A stretch of DNA of 64,000 nt from Bradyrhizobium sp. SRL28. Its GTDB lineage: Bacteria > Pseudomonadota > Alphaproteobacteria > Rhizobiales > Xanthobacteraceae. Every line of letters begins with the position of its first letter. Position 1 is the stretch's first letter. Below, in pieces: positions 19,236-28,307 of this stretch. The stretch covers positions 186,001-250,000 of the forward strand of contig NZ_JAHEAG010000005.1 in assembly GCF_018596315.1 (NCBI RefSeq), given 5' to 3'. The position numbers and the translations under genes were made by a program. The notes under the pieces were generated by a model. It searched no databases and was not told where the DNA came from. It saw only the letters and a list, made by a program, of their open reading frames with translations.

Positions 19236-20836
19236 AATTCGGTCCCGCCAGTCCGGCCGACGCGATTGGCGGCGTCACCGTCCATACGCTGCGGCAGGGT
19301 TCGCTGGTGCTCAAGAAAGGCACCACGATCGGCCCCGCTGAGGTCGAGGCGCTGAATAAAGCCGGCGTCAAAGATGTCGTCGTGGTGCGGCTGGAGGAGG
19401 GCGACGTCTCCGAAGACGAAGCCGCCGCCAGCATCGCGCAGGCCGTTGCCGGCGAGGGCGTCAATGTCGAGCGCGCCTTTACCGGCCGCGCCAATCTGTT
19501 TGCCGCGCAAGCCGGCGTGCTGGTGGTCGACCGATCAGCGGTCGATCGCATCAACGGCGTCGACGAAGCCATCACCTTTGCGACGCTCGCAGCCTTCAAG
19601 CCGGTGGTCGAAGGCGAGATGATCGCGACCGTCAAACTCATTCCGTTCGGCGTCGAAGCGAAGCTGCGCGACGCCGCCGTTGACGTCGCGGGCAAGGGCG
19701 CGCTGCGGATTGCGCCTTACACCATCAAGAAGGTCGGCGTGGTCTCGACCCTGCTGCCGGGGCTCTCGCCCAAAGTGATCGACAAGACCTTGCGGGTCAC
19801 GGCGGAGCGGCTGGCGCCCGCCGGTGCCAGCATCATTGCCGAGCGGCGCGTACCGCATGACGAGGCTGATCTGGCGTCGTCGATCAAGGAATTGCTCGGC
19901 CTCGGCGCCGAACTCGTGATCGTGTTCGGCGCGTCCGCCATCGCCGACCGCCGCGACGTGATCCCGGCCGCGATCACGGAAATCGGCGGCGCCATCGAGC
20001 ATTTCGGCATGCCGGTCGATCCCGGCAATCTCCTCTTGATCGGCAGCGCCGGCGGCGTGCCGGTCCTGGGCGCACCCGGCTGCGCGCGCTCGCCGGTCGA
20101 AAACGGCTTTGACTGGGTGCTGATGCGGCTTCTCGCCGGGCTGAAGGTCACGCGCGCCGAGCTCACCGGCATGGGTGTCGGCGGCCTCCTGATGGAAATC
20201 GTCACCCGGCCGCAGCCGCGCACCGTTGCCGACCTCGAAGCCAATCGAAACGTCACGGCCATCGTGCTGGCCGCCGGGCGCTCGACCCGGATGGGCGGAC
20301 CCAACAAGCTGCTCGCCGAAATCGACGGCAAGAAGCTGGTGCGGATCGTCGCCGAACAAGCGCTGGCTTCCAAGGCGACCGACGTGATCGTCGTCACCGG
20401 CCACCAGGCCGATCTGGTCGAGCAGGCGCTGGCAGGGCTGAACGTAAAGTTCGTGCGCAATCCGGATTTCGCCGGTGGGCTGGCGTCCTCCGTCAAGGCC
20501 GGCATCTCAGCGGTGCCCGACAACGCCGACGGCGCCGTCGTCTGCCTCGGCGACATGCCGCTGATATCAGCAAAACTGATCGACCAGTTGATCGAAACCT
20601 TTGCGCCGGACCGCGGCCATCTGATCGCGGTGCCTGTCAGCGACGGCCGCCGCGGCAATCCCGTGCTGTGGTCGCGGCGATTTTTCAGGGAGCTGATGAC
20701 GCTCGACGGCGATATTGGCGCCCGCCATCTCATCGCCAAGCACGCCGAGGCTGTCGCCGAAGTCCCGGTCGACGGCCAGAGCGCGTTTCTGGATATCGAC
20801 ACCCCGCAAGCGCTGGAAGCCGCGCGAGGATCGTAG
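19232..20836 (+). CDS. Molybdopterin-binding / MobA-like nucleotidyltransferase fusion
   Basis: 534 residues with two parts. Residues 1-330 resemble molybdopterin-binding MoeA/MogA-type domains (segment VVSTLLPGLSPKVIDKTLR). Residues about 345-534 form an NTP-transferase domain with AIVLAAGRSTRMGGPNKLL, as in MocA/MobA enzymes that make the cytosine or guanine dinucleotide form of the cofactor. CO-dehydrogenase-type enzymes use the cytosine form, so a MocA role is likely. The start overlaps the preceding stop by 4 bp. Confidence 0.88.
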   Translation: MKFGPASPADAIGGVTVHTLRQGSLVLKKGTTIGPAEVEALNKAGVKDVVVVRLEEGDVSEDEAAASIAQAVAGEGVNVERAFTGRANLFAAQAGVLVVDRSAVDRINGVDEAITFATLAAFKPVVEGEMIATVKLIPFGVEAKLRDAAVDVAGKGALRIAPYTIKKVGVVSTLLPGLSPKVIDKTLRVTAERLAPAGASIIAERRVPHDEADLASSIKELLGLGAELVIVFGASAIADRRDVIPAAITEIGGAIEHFGMPVDPGNLLLIGSAGGVPVLGAPGCARSPVENGFDWVLMRLLAGLKVTRAELTGMGVGGLLMEIVTRPQPRTVADLEANRNVTAIVLAAGRSTRMGGPNKLLAEIDGKKLVRIVAEQALASKATDVIVVTGHQADLVEQALAGLNVKFVRNPDFAGGLASSVKAGISAVPDNADGAVVCLGDMPLISAKLIDQLIETFAPDRGHLIAVPVSDGRRGNPVLWSRRFFRELMTLDGDIGARHLIAKHAEAVAEVPVDGQSAFLDIDTPQALEAARGS

Positions 20837-20840
20837 CTTC

Positions 20841-20933
20841 GTAGGGTGGGCAAAGCGCAGCGTGCCCACCATTCAAGGCAATGCTCGACGATAGATGGTG
20901 GGCACGGCGCAAGAGCGCCTTTGCCCACCCTAC
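20841..20933. repeat. Intergenic palindromic repeat, family C
   Basis: Inverted repeat with arms gtagggtgggcaaagcgc and gcgcctttgcccaccctac and an inner pair around gtgcccacc and ggtgggcac. It sits directly behind the cox/xdh cluster and may act as a transcript 3' end. Confidence 0.85.
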
Positions 20934-20997
20934 ATCCGTTCACCAACTGGAAACTCCCCCGGGCTAGATTCTGCAGGTTACCTCGGGGGAGGGGCTT

Positions 20998-21390
20998 TTG
21001 ATCGTTTCGACCGTCGCGGTACAGCGCCGCGCGCTCTTTATCCTTGCGCTGACGCTGATACTGGGCGTCTCGGGCGACATCAGCAAGTCATGGGCGGCCG
21101 GCGCATTCGCCGTCGGCAAATGCGGCGCCTATGGCCAGGCCTATGACTATCCCGCCGAGGCCGCCGCGCGCGCCGCGGCGCTGAAGCAGTGCAAGGGCAA
21201 CTGCACCGCGCTCACCATGAATCGGGCCTGCGCCGCGCTCGCGGTCGATATGACCAATCCGTGCGGTCCCCACGGCTATGCCGTAAAGCCAAAAATTTCC
21301 AGCTCGCTCAACGCTGCGACAAAGAAGTGCTACGAATTCGGCGGCAAGGAATGCGTCATCCGCGCCTGGGCCTGCGACGCCAAGGGGTGA
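20998..21390 (+). CDS. Secreted DUF4189 family protein
   Basis: 130 residues from a TTG start at 20998 preceded by ggggagggg. Signal peptide about residues 8-33 (ALFILALTLILGVSG) with cleavage near SWA-AGAFA. The mature part has the cysteine-rich DUF4189 pattern: YPAEAAARAAALKQCKGNC, a central CGPHGYA and a C-terminal CVIRAWACD. Probably periplasmic; function unknown. Confidence 0.75.
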   Translation: MIVSTVAVQRRALFILALTLILGVSGDISKSWAAGAFAVGKCGAYGQAYDYPAEAAARAAALKQCKGNCTALTMNRACAALAVDMTNPCGPHGYAVKPKISSSLNAATKKCYEFGGKECVIRAWACDAKG

Positions 21391-21482
21391 GCTTCCTCAC
21401 CCGACGTGGTCTTCCGCTTCGGAAACATTGGCGCTACGCTTGACGCGAACAGTTCCAATCCTGTCATCGGCGCAAATCAATC

Positions 21483-21887
21483 ATGCAATTCGACACCAAG
21501 ATCGCGGTTATCATCCGGACCGATCTCGAACCTTGGCAGAAGCTCAACGTCGCCTCGTTCCTCGCCGGCGGCATTGCCGCAGCCTTTTCCGAATGTATCG
21601 GCGAGCCCTATGGCGACGCGTCGGGCACGAAGTATCTGTCGCTGGTCGGCCAGCCGATCCTGATCTACGGCGCCGACCGGCCGGCGCTCTCTCGTGCACT
21701 CGAACGGGCGCTGGCGCGCAACGTCACGCCTGCGGTCTATACCGAGGACAAGACCACGCACGACGCCGCGAACCGCGAGGTGGTCCGCGCGGTGATCCGC
21801 GCCGAGCTTAATCTGGTAGGCCTCGCGATGCGCGCCGAGCGCAAGGTGATCGACAAGATCGTCGACGGGCTGAAGTTTCACAGCTAG
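21483..21887 (+). CDS. DUF2000 family protein
   Basis: A 134-residue protein of the DUF2000 family, beginning MQFDTKIAVIIRTDLEPWQKLNVASFLAGG and carrying GEPYGDASG. It resembles the peptidyl-tRNA hydrolase Pth2-like fold that this family adopts; function unknown. A damaged second copy of its 3' end lies at 27643-27702. Confidence 0.8.
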   Translation: MQFDTKIAVIIRTDLEPWQKLNVASFLAGGIAAAFSECIGEPYGDASGTKYLSLVGQPILIYGADRPALSRALERALARNVTPAVYTEDKTTHDAANREVVRAVIRAELNLVGLAMRAERKVIDKIVDGLKFHS

Positions 21888-22099
21888 GGGCGGGAACTGA
21901 TAATTCTGAGAGCCGCCGGCGAACGTCGGCCTTGATGCGTATTCCGGACTCAAGTGTGCCGCCGCGTGAGGTCCGAAAAGTGCAACAGGTGACATTCGCG
22001 AAGTGAAAGAACCCGCCAACTGAAGCGGCCTCAGTTTAGTGCTCCCCTCGTCCTTGCCAAACAGCACCCATCCGACCGGCGGAGCGTGCGTGCGGAACA

Positions 22100-22702
22100 C
22101 TATGCTGCCAGAAACGGTATCTCGACCGCCAGTGTATAGCCGTTGACCATCAGCAGGCCACCCACGGCGCCGACGATGCCGCCGAGGATCGCAAGCCAGG
22201 GCAGCGTCGCGACGATCGAGACCGAGATCAGCACGATGGCGATCTGCAGAAGCGCTTCGGCATAGTCGAAGTAGGGATCCTGCTTCAGCGCATGATCGCG
22301 CTTGCTCTCGTAGTCCTTGGCCCGCACCATCAATTCCTTCTTGCCCTCCTGCGTCTCGGGCTCGGATTCGTAGCGTGCCGCCGTCTTGCGATAGGCCTCC
22401 GCTTTTGCCTTGAGGGCCGTCCTGGCCTCGGCGTTGAGGCTTCCGTCCTGCAGGAACGCCAGTTCGATCGCGTCGGCCGCGAGGTTGTAGTCGGTCTGGC
22501 GGATGTTCTTGGCCTGGTAGAAGGCATATTGGTTCGCGGCATAGATGTTGTTGTTGGTCGCCTCCTTGCCGGCGTTGGCGCCGCCAAGCCCGGTGATGGC
22601 CAGCAGCATCGCCAGAATGGCGATGCTGACCGCCGCGCGCTGCTTGAAGCGGTCGTTCTCCTTGTCCTGATCCATCATGTCGGCGGCGTCTTCGGCTTTC
22701 AT
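22100..22702 (-). CDS. DUF4337 family membrane protein
   Basis: 200 residues with an N-terminal membrane segment (about 24-44), a charged helical middle (about 60-140) and two C-terminal segments (about 148-190), the DUF4337 layout. GGAGGAG precedes the start. Function unknown; no operon partner. Confidence 0.8.
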   Translation of the reverse strand: MKAEDAADMMDQDKENDRFKQRAAVSIAILAMLLAITGLGGANAGKEATNNNIYAANQYAFYQAKNIRQTDYNLAADAIELAFLQDGSLNAEARTALKAKAEAYRKTAARYESEPETQEGKKELMVRAKDYESKRDHALKQDPYFDYAEALLQIAIVLISVSIVATLPWLAILGGIVGAVGGLLMVNGYTLAVEIPFLAA

Positions 22703-23174
22703 CGATCGGCTCCTCCTCGCTCCTAAAGGGTAGGCACGATAAACAACGGCGTTATGTCATCATCGCGACGCACGAGCACGTTGATTTGTTCCGCAGAATG
22801 CGGCAGGCGCGATCGGTCATACGAAGGGATCGGCAACTCCCACGCAGCGATCAAGGTTTACGCAAACCTTCGGATGCTTCAGTTCAAGCGTCACAGGAAC
22901 GGCGCGCCTTTACAGCAGAGAAGTCGACCAATATGAGGTCGAAACAGGTCAGCCACAAGGCCAATACAAACGGTCCACTTTGGGTCCACTTTCGGAAGTT
23001 GGGCCTCGTGACAGAGATGTCCGCTCTGTCCTTAGAAGTGGACACCGTCAGGGGACGACGGCAGGTCCGCAAAGTGCCAACAACGGACATCAATGTGATG
23101 GGCATCCCGTCAAAACGCGTTTGGCAGTGCCGCCTGATCCGTCGTACAATATCCTGTGGGTTGGATTGCGTGCC
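22703..23174. other. Gene-free 472-bp gap with short palindrome
   Basis: No convincing gene. The gap carries the promoter region of the divergent DUF4337 gene and a degenerate repeat region (about 22970-23095) rich in copies of tccgc/gcgga, including the palindrome at 23019-23044 just upstream of the cyclase gene. Confidence 0.6.
23019..23044. repeat. TGTCCGCT palindrome, copy 1 (degenerate)
   Basis: Arms tgtccgct (23019-23026) and agtggaca (23037-23044), 7 of 8 positions complementary, with a 10-bp spacer. Related to the copies at 25010-25038 and 33171-33196. Confidence 0.55.
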
Positions 23175-24965
23175 ATGCCCCAAGATTGGTCGAGCCGCGT
23201 CGAGCGCAAGTTGTCAGCGATATTGGCCGCCGATGTGGCCGGTTATTCTCGGCTCATGCACGATGATGAAGAGACTATTCACGCCAACCTAACAGCGCTC
23301 CTAGCTGACAATATCGCGCCCGCCATCGCGGAGCACCGCGGCCGCATCGTGAAGAACACCGGGGACGGGTTCTTGGCAGAGTTTCCGAGCGCGGTCGAGG
23401 CGGTTCGAGCCGCGATGCAGTTCCAGACTCGGATCAAGGAACTAACAATCGGCGACGCGGAAGACAGGCGCATTGCTTTCCGTGTGGGCGTCAATATCGG
23501 CGACGTAATCGTCGAGGCCCATGACATCTTTGGAGATGGCGTTAACATCGCGGCGCGGCTTGAGAGCATCGCTGAACCCGGCGGCATTTGCATATCGTCT
23601 TCTGCCTACGATCAAGTCCGAGGCAAGGTCAGGGTTGAGTTCGCCGATCTAGGCGAGCAGAACCTCAAAAACATCGTCCGCCCGGTGCGGGCCTATGCTG
23701 TGGTCCGGGATGGGCTTGGCCCTGCGGCAAAGGGCGGCAGCACGGCGCCAAGCCGGCTTTCAGCGCCCCGTCTGTCCATGGTGGTGCTGCCGTTCGCGAA
23801 CATCGGAGGCAATCCCGAGCAAGACTATTTCGTCGATGGCGTAACCGAGAGTTTGACGACGGACCTTTCGCGCATCAGCGGCGCGTTCGTGATTGGCCGA
23901 CACACCGCGTTTACCTACAAAGGCAAAGCGGTTGATCTTAGACGGATCGGCCTTGAGTTGAATGTCCGCTACGTGCTCGAAGGCTCCGTGCAGCGTAGTG
24001 GCAAGCGTCTCCGGGTGAATGCGCAGCTGATCGACGCCGAAACCGGCAATCACTTGTGGGCCGAGCGGTTCGACAAGCCCGTCGCCGATCTGTTCGATAT
24101 GCAGGACGAAATCGTATCGAGGCTCGCAAACACCTTGGATGCTCAGCTTATCGCGGCCGAGGCTCGGAGAGCAGAGCGTTCGTTGCACCCCAATTCGATG
24201 GATTTGTATTTCCAGGGCAGAGCTTGGCTCAATAAGGGGCTGGTCCCCGAATACATGACGCAAGCGCGCCACTTTTTCGAGCGCGCCCTGACGCTCGATC
24301 CCGGCAATATCGATGCGCTTGTCGGTTTGGCGGATGTCGATCAGGTAGTTGGCGGCGGCTATATGACCGACAATCGGGCTCCGCACCTCGCGGCGGCGGA
24401 AGCGGCATTGATCAATGCTCTGTCCCTCGCCCCGAACCATGCCTTGGCTCACTTGACCTTGGGGAAAGTCCAAATTTTTACGAACCGCGCGGCCCAAGGC
24501 ATTGCTGAATTCGAGCAGGCGTTGGCGCTCGACCGAAATCTGGCCCACGCGCACGGGTTAATCGGTCAGGCCAAGATTTTTCTCGGTCGCGGCGCGGACA
24601 CCGAGGCGCATGTTCAGGAGGCACTCCGCCTGTCTCCCCGCGATATCCAGGCCTTCAAGTGGATGCTATATGTCGGTATCGCCAAGTTGCAGCTCAATGC
24701 CGATGCGGAAGCCGTCAGGTGGCTGCGCGGGAGTATTGAGGCCAACCGAAATTATCCCTTTGCGCATTTTGGGCTCGCCGCTGCCCTAGCACTGCTTGGA
24801 GCGCTGGACGATGCGCAGGCCGCCGCGCAAGCAGGACTTGCGCTTGATCCGAGCTTTAACGTCCGCCGCTTCCGCGCCAGCGCGTCGACCGACAATCCGA
24901 CTTATCTCGCCAAACGCGAGCGCGTCTATCAAGGCATGCGGCTCGCCGGTGTGCCGGACGGATGA
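23175..24965 (+). CDS. Class III adenylate/guanylate cyclase with FlgO-like and TPR domains
   Basis: A 596-residue soluble protein. The cyclase homology domain (about 10-185) has metal-binding Asp20 in AADVAGYS and Asp64 in NTGDGFL. Next is a FlgO/TolB-N-like domain (about 200-310, starting MVVLPFANIGG), then TPR repeats (about 330-590). This architecture is very common in Bradyrhizobium and Mesorhizobium. The ATG at 23175 gives the usual N-terminus; the frame extends upstream to 22980 through repetitive sequence and is not used. Confidence 0.88.
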   Translation: MPQDWSSRVERKLSAILAADVAGYSRLMHDDEETIHANLTALLADNIAPAIAEHRGRIVKNTGDGFLAEFPSAVEAVRAAMQFQTRIKELTIGDAEDRRIAFRVGVNIGDVIVEAHDIFGDGVNIAARLESIAEPGGICISSSAYDQVRGKVRVEFADLGEQNLKNIVRPVRAYAVVRDGLGPAAKGGSTAPSRLSAPRLSMVVLPFANIGGNPEQDYFVDGVTESLTTDLSRISGAFVIGRHTAFTYKGKAVDLRRIGLELNVRYVLEGSVQRSGKRLRVNAQLIDAETGNHLWAERFDKPVADLFDMQDEIVSRLANTLDAQLIAAEARRAERSLHPNSMDLYFQGRAWLNKGLVPEYMTQARHFFERALTLDPGNIDALVGLADVDQVVGGGYMTDNRAPHLAAAEAALINALSLAPNHALAHLTLGKVQIFTNRAAQGIAEFEQALALDRNLAHAHGLIGQAKIFLGRGADTEAHVQEALRLSPRDIQAFKWMLYVGIAKLQLNADAEAVRWLRGSIEANRNYPFAHFGLAAALALLGALDDAQAAAQAGLALDPSFNVRRFRASASTDNPTYLAKRERVYQGMRLAGVPDG

Positions 24966-25009
24966 TGTCGGAGATGGGTCATTTGCGGGCCTCGCGGCTA
25001 GACCGTCCG

Positions 25010-25038
25010 ATGTCCGCTCTTCCCTGACCAGCGGACAT
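25010..25038. repeat. ATGTCCGCT palindrome, copy 2 (perfect)
   Basis: Perfect 9-bp arms atgtccgct and agcggacat with an 11-bp spacer, 45 bp after the cyclase stop. The rest of the gap to 25299 has no gene that I can support. Confidence 0.6.
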
Positions 25039-25299
25039 CTGTCGAGACGGGTTAAGTGCTCGCCAATTACCGATCAAACCTCGAGTAGGGGCGACGGAGA
25101 TCTCGCGCCCGGCTGATCCATCGCTTCGGTGCCCGAAGGTCAGGGCGAGGTTACTTGCGAATGTGAACCCTTTCATAGAGCCAACGGGTGAGCCAAAATA
25201 TCCTTCCTCGGCTAGAATACAGGTCCCCTGGTTCGTCCAAGGCAACACGGTTTCCGGCCCAGCAATCGGTACGTGGTTTCCCTAGTGAGAACGCAAACA

Positions 25300-25965
25300 A
25301 TGAGCCGAGCGGCAAGGATTGCGTTGTTTGCTGGCGTGTTGGCGCTAGTCACTTTGGCTGGCGGTGCCAGCCTTGTCGTCAGCCAGACCAAGGTACGACC
25401 TGAGGCCATTCGTTCGTCCGTTACGCGATCAGAAGCCGGGGTTGAGAAAGCATGGGCATTGCCGGCGGCGTCAACCTTCAAGAGGGAACTGACGTGGCAG
25501 TCAAACCCCTCGCTGTGCGGCCCCGCCAGTGTCGCGAACGCGCTGAGATCCCTCGGCGAAACGGTAACTTCCGAGACCGCGGTTCTGGCGGGGACGGGTC
25601 GTTGCTGGACCGGCGTTTGTTTTATGGGGTTGACGCTTGACGAACTTGGGGATGTCACGCGTTTGAAGACAAGTCGCACGGTCAGCGTGTTGCGCGATCT
25701 CTCTCCTGAACAATTCCAGCAGCACCTGCGGCGTGCCAACGAGCCTGGCCGCCGCTACATCATCAATTTCAGCCGTAAGGAAATCTTCGGAGCCGGGACA
25801 GGCCATCACTCTCCGATCGGAGGGTATCTGGAGGCGGAGGACATGGTCTTCGTCCTGGACGTGAACCGCGATTATCAGCCCTGGCTTATCGAACGCGACC
25901 GTTTGTTTGCAGCGATGGACACCTGGGACGGGAAAAAGAAACGAGGTCTGTTGTTGATCGAATAA
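25300..25965 (+). CDS. Phytochelatin-synthase-like peptidase, exported
   Basis: 221 residues of the phytochelatin synthase family (PF05023). It has a hydrophobic N-terminus (about 5-28), so it is exported or membrane-anchored. The papain-like triad is intact: Cys73 in SNPSLCGPASVAN, His169 in GTGHHSPIGGY and Asp187 in VFVLDVN. Bacterial members of this length lack the plant C-terminal domain and mainly cleave glycine from glutathione or from glutathione conjugates. A GTG at 25273 could add nine residues. Followed by membrane and metallo-hydrolase genes in the same direction. Confidence 0.88.
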   Translation: MSRAARIALFAGVLALVTLAGGASLVVSQTKVRPEAIRSSVTRSEAGVEKAWALPAASTFKRELTWQSNPSLCGPASVANALRSLGETVTSETAVLAGTGRCWTGVCFMGLTLDELGDVTRLKTSRTVSVLRDLSPEQFQQHLRRANEPGRRYIINFSRKEIFGAGTGHHSPIGGYLEAEDMVFVLDVNRDYQPWLIERDRLFAAMDTWDGKKKRGLLLIE

Positions 25966-25987
25966 ACCCCATCAGCCGGCAAAGAAG

Positions 25988-26013
25988 TCTGTATCAGTAC
26001 TCTGTATCGGTAC
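25988..26013. promoter_or_regulatory. Tandem 13-bp direct repeat
   Basis: tctgtatcagtac (25988-26000) and tctgtatcggtac (26001-26013), identical at 12 of 13 positions, 37 bp upstream of the next gene. Possible activator or repressor site. Confidence 0.35.
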
Positions 26014-26050
26014 ATGCGTCGGCGCTCTCAATGGCAAGGAGGAAAGGAAA

Positions 26051-26554
26051 GTGGAGGTCCAATTGCGACATGACATTTGGATCCGCTTGGGCCAACTGGT
26101 CCTGTTGATTATCGCGGTGGTTGTCGCTCTGTTGCTCGCGGAGGTGTGGCTTTTTGGTGCGATCACTTTGCTTGAAGCTTTTCCTCGGCGACCGGTGCTC
26201 GCGAGTGGAATCCTGTTGTCGATTTTTGCCATTTTGTTTCTTTGTATCCGCGGGGCCAAAATGGATTCCCGCGCAATCGTGTATTTTGCCAGCCGCGCGG
26301 TTTTGCTGATCGGATCGGCTATCGCCGGGATCGCCGCTCTGGAAGTAATTGTCTATGGCTCGGTGGCTTTGGGCACCCACTCGTTACGGGAAGCCTGTTT
26401 ATACCTGGCAGGTGGATTGTTCTTGGTGGCTGTCGCAGCGGCCGGCGTTAAGTACTCGTTCAATTGGCAGCTCGCGTACTGGATCATCTTTTCTGCTGTG
26501 CTTACGGCGGTTATCTTCTCGATTTTTGGCGTCGGCGTAACGGCCTTTGTTTAA
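26051..26554 (+). CDS. Hypothetical integral membrane protein
   Basis: 167 residues from a GTG start preceded by AAGGAGGAAAGGA, a strong ribosome binding site that decides the start. Four to five hydrophobic segments (about 13-32, 47-66, 80-103, 113-133 and 140-163). No family recognised. It lies between the phytochelatin-synthase-like gene and the metallo-hydrolase, possibly one transcript. Confidence 0.7.
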   Translation: MEVQLRHDIWIRLGQLVLLIIAVVVALLLAEVWLFGAITLLEAFPRRPVLASGILLSIFAILFLCIRGAKMDSRAIVYFASRAVLLIGSAIAGIAALEVIVYGSVALGTHSLREACLYLAGGLFLVAVAAAGVKYSFNWQLAYWIIFSAVLTAVIFSIFGVGVTAFV

Positions 26555-26609
26555 TGAGCCAGCGATTGTCGCGCAGGGTCTGTTGAGTCATATTCCGCGG
26601 AGGCAAGCA

Positions 26610-27581
26610 ATGCGAAACTGTGTTCGTACGCTGTCAATGATTGGCGCTGCTGCACTGATCGGTATTCTTCAGCCTGGCCATTCTGCGAAAGCTCAGTCCC
26701 CATCGGCCACCCAAGTCGTCATGCTTGGAACCGGCACGCCGGGTCCTGACCCGGATCGCTCCGGACCGGCCACCGCGGTCGTGGTCAACGGCATGGCCTA
26801 CCTGGTTGATGTCGGCGCGGGCGTCGTGCGGCGAGCAAAGGCCGCGGCTCTCGACAAGGGCATTCGCGCCCTTGAACCGATAAGCTTGCGTGTGGTCTTC
26901 GTGACGCACCTGCATTCGGATCATACGGTGGGTTACCCCGATCTCATTCTGACGCCCTGGGTCATCGGACGCAAAATCCCGCTGGAAGTCCATGGCCCCA
27001 AGGGGATCAAGGCAATGACTGAGCACATCCTTCTTGCTTACGGGGAGGACATCAGGACGCGCACAAATCCACATGGAAACCAGCGTGAATTTCCGCAGGG
27101 CGCGTGGGTTAACGCGCATGAGGTCACAGCCGGCGTTGTCTACAAGGATGCAAACGTCACCGTAACAGCCTTCACCACCAGGCACGCGATGGAGAGCTAT
27201 GGCTATCGGTTCGATACGTCCGACCGCAGCGTCGTTATCACCGGCGACACCGCTCCAACCCAGGCAACGATCGACGCGTGCAACGGATGCGATGTCCTCA
27301 TCCATGAGGTCAACACGCTCTCCGCGCTCGCCGCCCGTCCGGCGATGTTCCAGGCCTTTGCCGGGATGTATCACACCTCGACGGCCCAGCTTGCCGAACT
27401 CGCCGCACAGGCCAAACCCAAACTTCTGGTTCTGTATCACGCCTCGATTTCGTTGCGGCCGCGCGTCGACGCGAATTTTCAAGGCGGCGCCGCGAATTCC
27501 TCGCCCGAAGAGCTGCTCGCTGAAGTGCAATCGCGCTATGGCGGCAGGGTCGTCGTCGCGCGTGACCTCGATGTTTATTGA
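26610..27581 (+). CDS. Secreted metallo-beta-lactamase-fold hydrolase
   Basis: 323 residues with a signal peptide (about 1-29, ending AKAQ). The MBL motif THLHSDHTVG, a later ITGDTAP and a C-terminal LYHAS supply the zinc ligands. It resembles tRNase Z/arylsulfatase-like extracytoplasmic MBL proteins. Start at 26610 follows GCGGAGG. Substrate unknown. Confidence 0.85.
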   Translation: MRNCVRTLSMIGAAALIGILQPGHSAKAQSPSATQVVMLGTGTPGPDPDRSGPATAVVVNGMAYLVDVGAGVVRRAKAAALDKGIRALEPISLRVVFVTHLHSDHTVGYPDLILTPWVIGRKIPLEVHGPKGIKAMTEHILLAYGEDIRTRTNPHGNQREFPQGAWVNAHEVTAGVVYKDANVTVTAFTTRHAMESYGYRFDTSDRSVVITGDTAPTQATIDACNGCDVLIHEVNTLSALAARPAMFQAFAGMYHTSTAQLAELAAQAKPKLLVLYHASISLRPRVDANFQGGAANSSPEELLAEVQSRYGGRVVVARDLDVY

Positions 27582-27642
27582 GGGCGCTTTCGGAAACCAT
27601 ATCGTCGAGTCCATGTCTTTGATGGCACCTTGAGCGAGCCCA

Positions 27643-27702
27643 CGCCCGCGCCGAGCGCAAGGTGGTTGACAGGATCGTCGACGGGCTGAAGGTTCACAGC
27701 TA
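27643..27702 (+). pseudogene. 3' remnant of a DUF2000 gene
   Basis: The last 60 bp of a DUF2000 gene survive here, reading ARAERKVVDRIVDGLKVHS then stop. They match 21828-21887 closely, and similarity continues a little past the stop (ccggcgaacgt/ccggcggacgt). No upstream coding part is present. Confidence 0.7.
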
Positions 27703-27765
27703 GCGCGTGGGGCCCGGAAAATTCAAAGCGGCCGGCGGACGTTCGCTTTGAGGATGTGAGCTGGC

Positions 27766-28284
27766 ATGATCAGGAAGGCTGAAGAACGAGACGCGTCCAG
27801 CCTGGCCGCGGTGAGCATCGAGGTCTGGGTGAATACTTATCTCCGGGAGGGAGTTAGCCCCGTATTTGCGGACTATGTTCTTGCAGAATTCACGGCGCAG
27901 AAGTTTCGTAACGCGATCGGCGACCCCGATCTGGCGATCTGGGTATCGGAGAACCGGACCGGAATTGATGGTTTCGTGAGGGTCTGTTCAACGGCTGCGC
28001 CGCCGCTTGCCGGTTGCTCGCCGCTGGAAATCACGACCCTGTATGTTCAACCGAGGCACCAGTCGGGCGGAAGGGGCGGCGTGCTGTTGCGTCATGCCCT
28101 GGACCACTGCAGGAGCATCGGCGGCGAAAGCGCCTGGCTGACGGTCGAAGCCGAAAACCGCCGGGCCATCGGCTTCTATCTCCGGCGTGGTTTTACCAGG
28201 ATCGGCTCCACGGATTTTGTGATCGGTGATCAGGCTTATGAAAACTATGTGATGAGAGCAGACCTGCGGCATCGCGTTGACTGA
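27766..28284 (+). CDS. GNAT family N-acetyltransferase
   Basis: 172 residues. The acetyl-CoA motif A region is LEITTLYVQPRHQSGGRGGVLLRHAL, although the classical QxxGxG/A reads SGGRGG; motif B includes WLTVEAENRRAIGFYLRRGF. Substrate unknown. Monocistronic, followed by a palindromic repeat. Confidence 0.87.
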   Translation: MIRKAEERDASSLAAVSIEVWVNTYLREGVSPVFADYVLAEFTAQKFRNAIGDPDLAIWVSENRTGIDGFVRVCSTAAPPLAGCSPLEITTLYVQPRHQSGGRGGVLLRHALDHCRSIGGESAWLTVEAENRRAIGFYLRRGFTRIGSTDFVIGDQAYENYVMRADLRHRVD

Positions 28285-28307
28285 TCTGCGACGGCGCGGG
28301 GGAAGTC

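Noticed and set aside
26547..26609. Upstream start for the metallo-hydrolase
   Set aside because: It would overlap the previous gene and displace the signal peptide; the ATG at 26610 has a good binding site.
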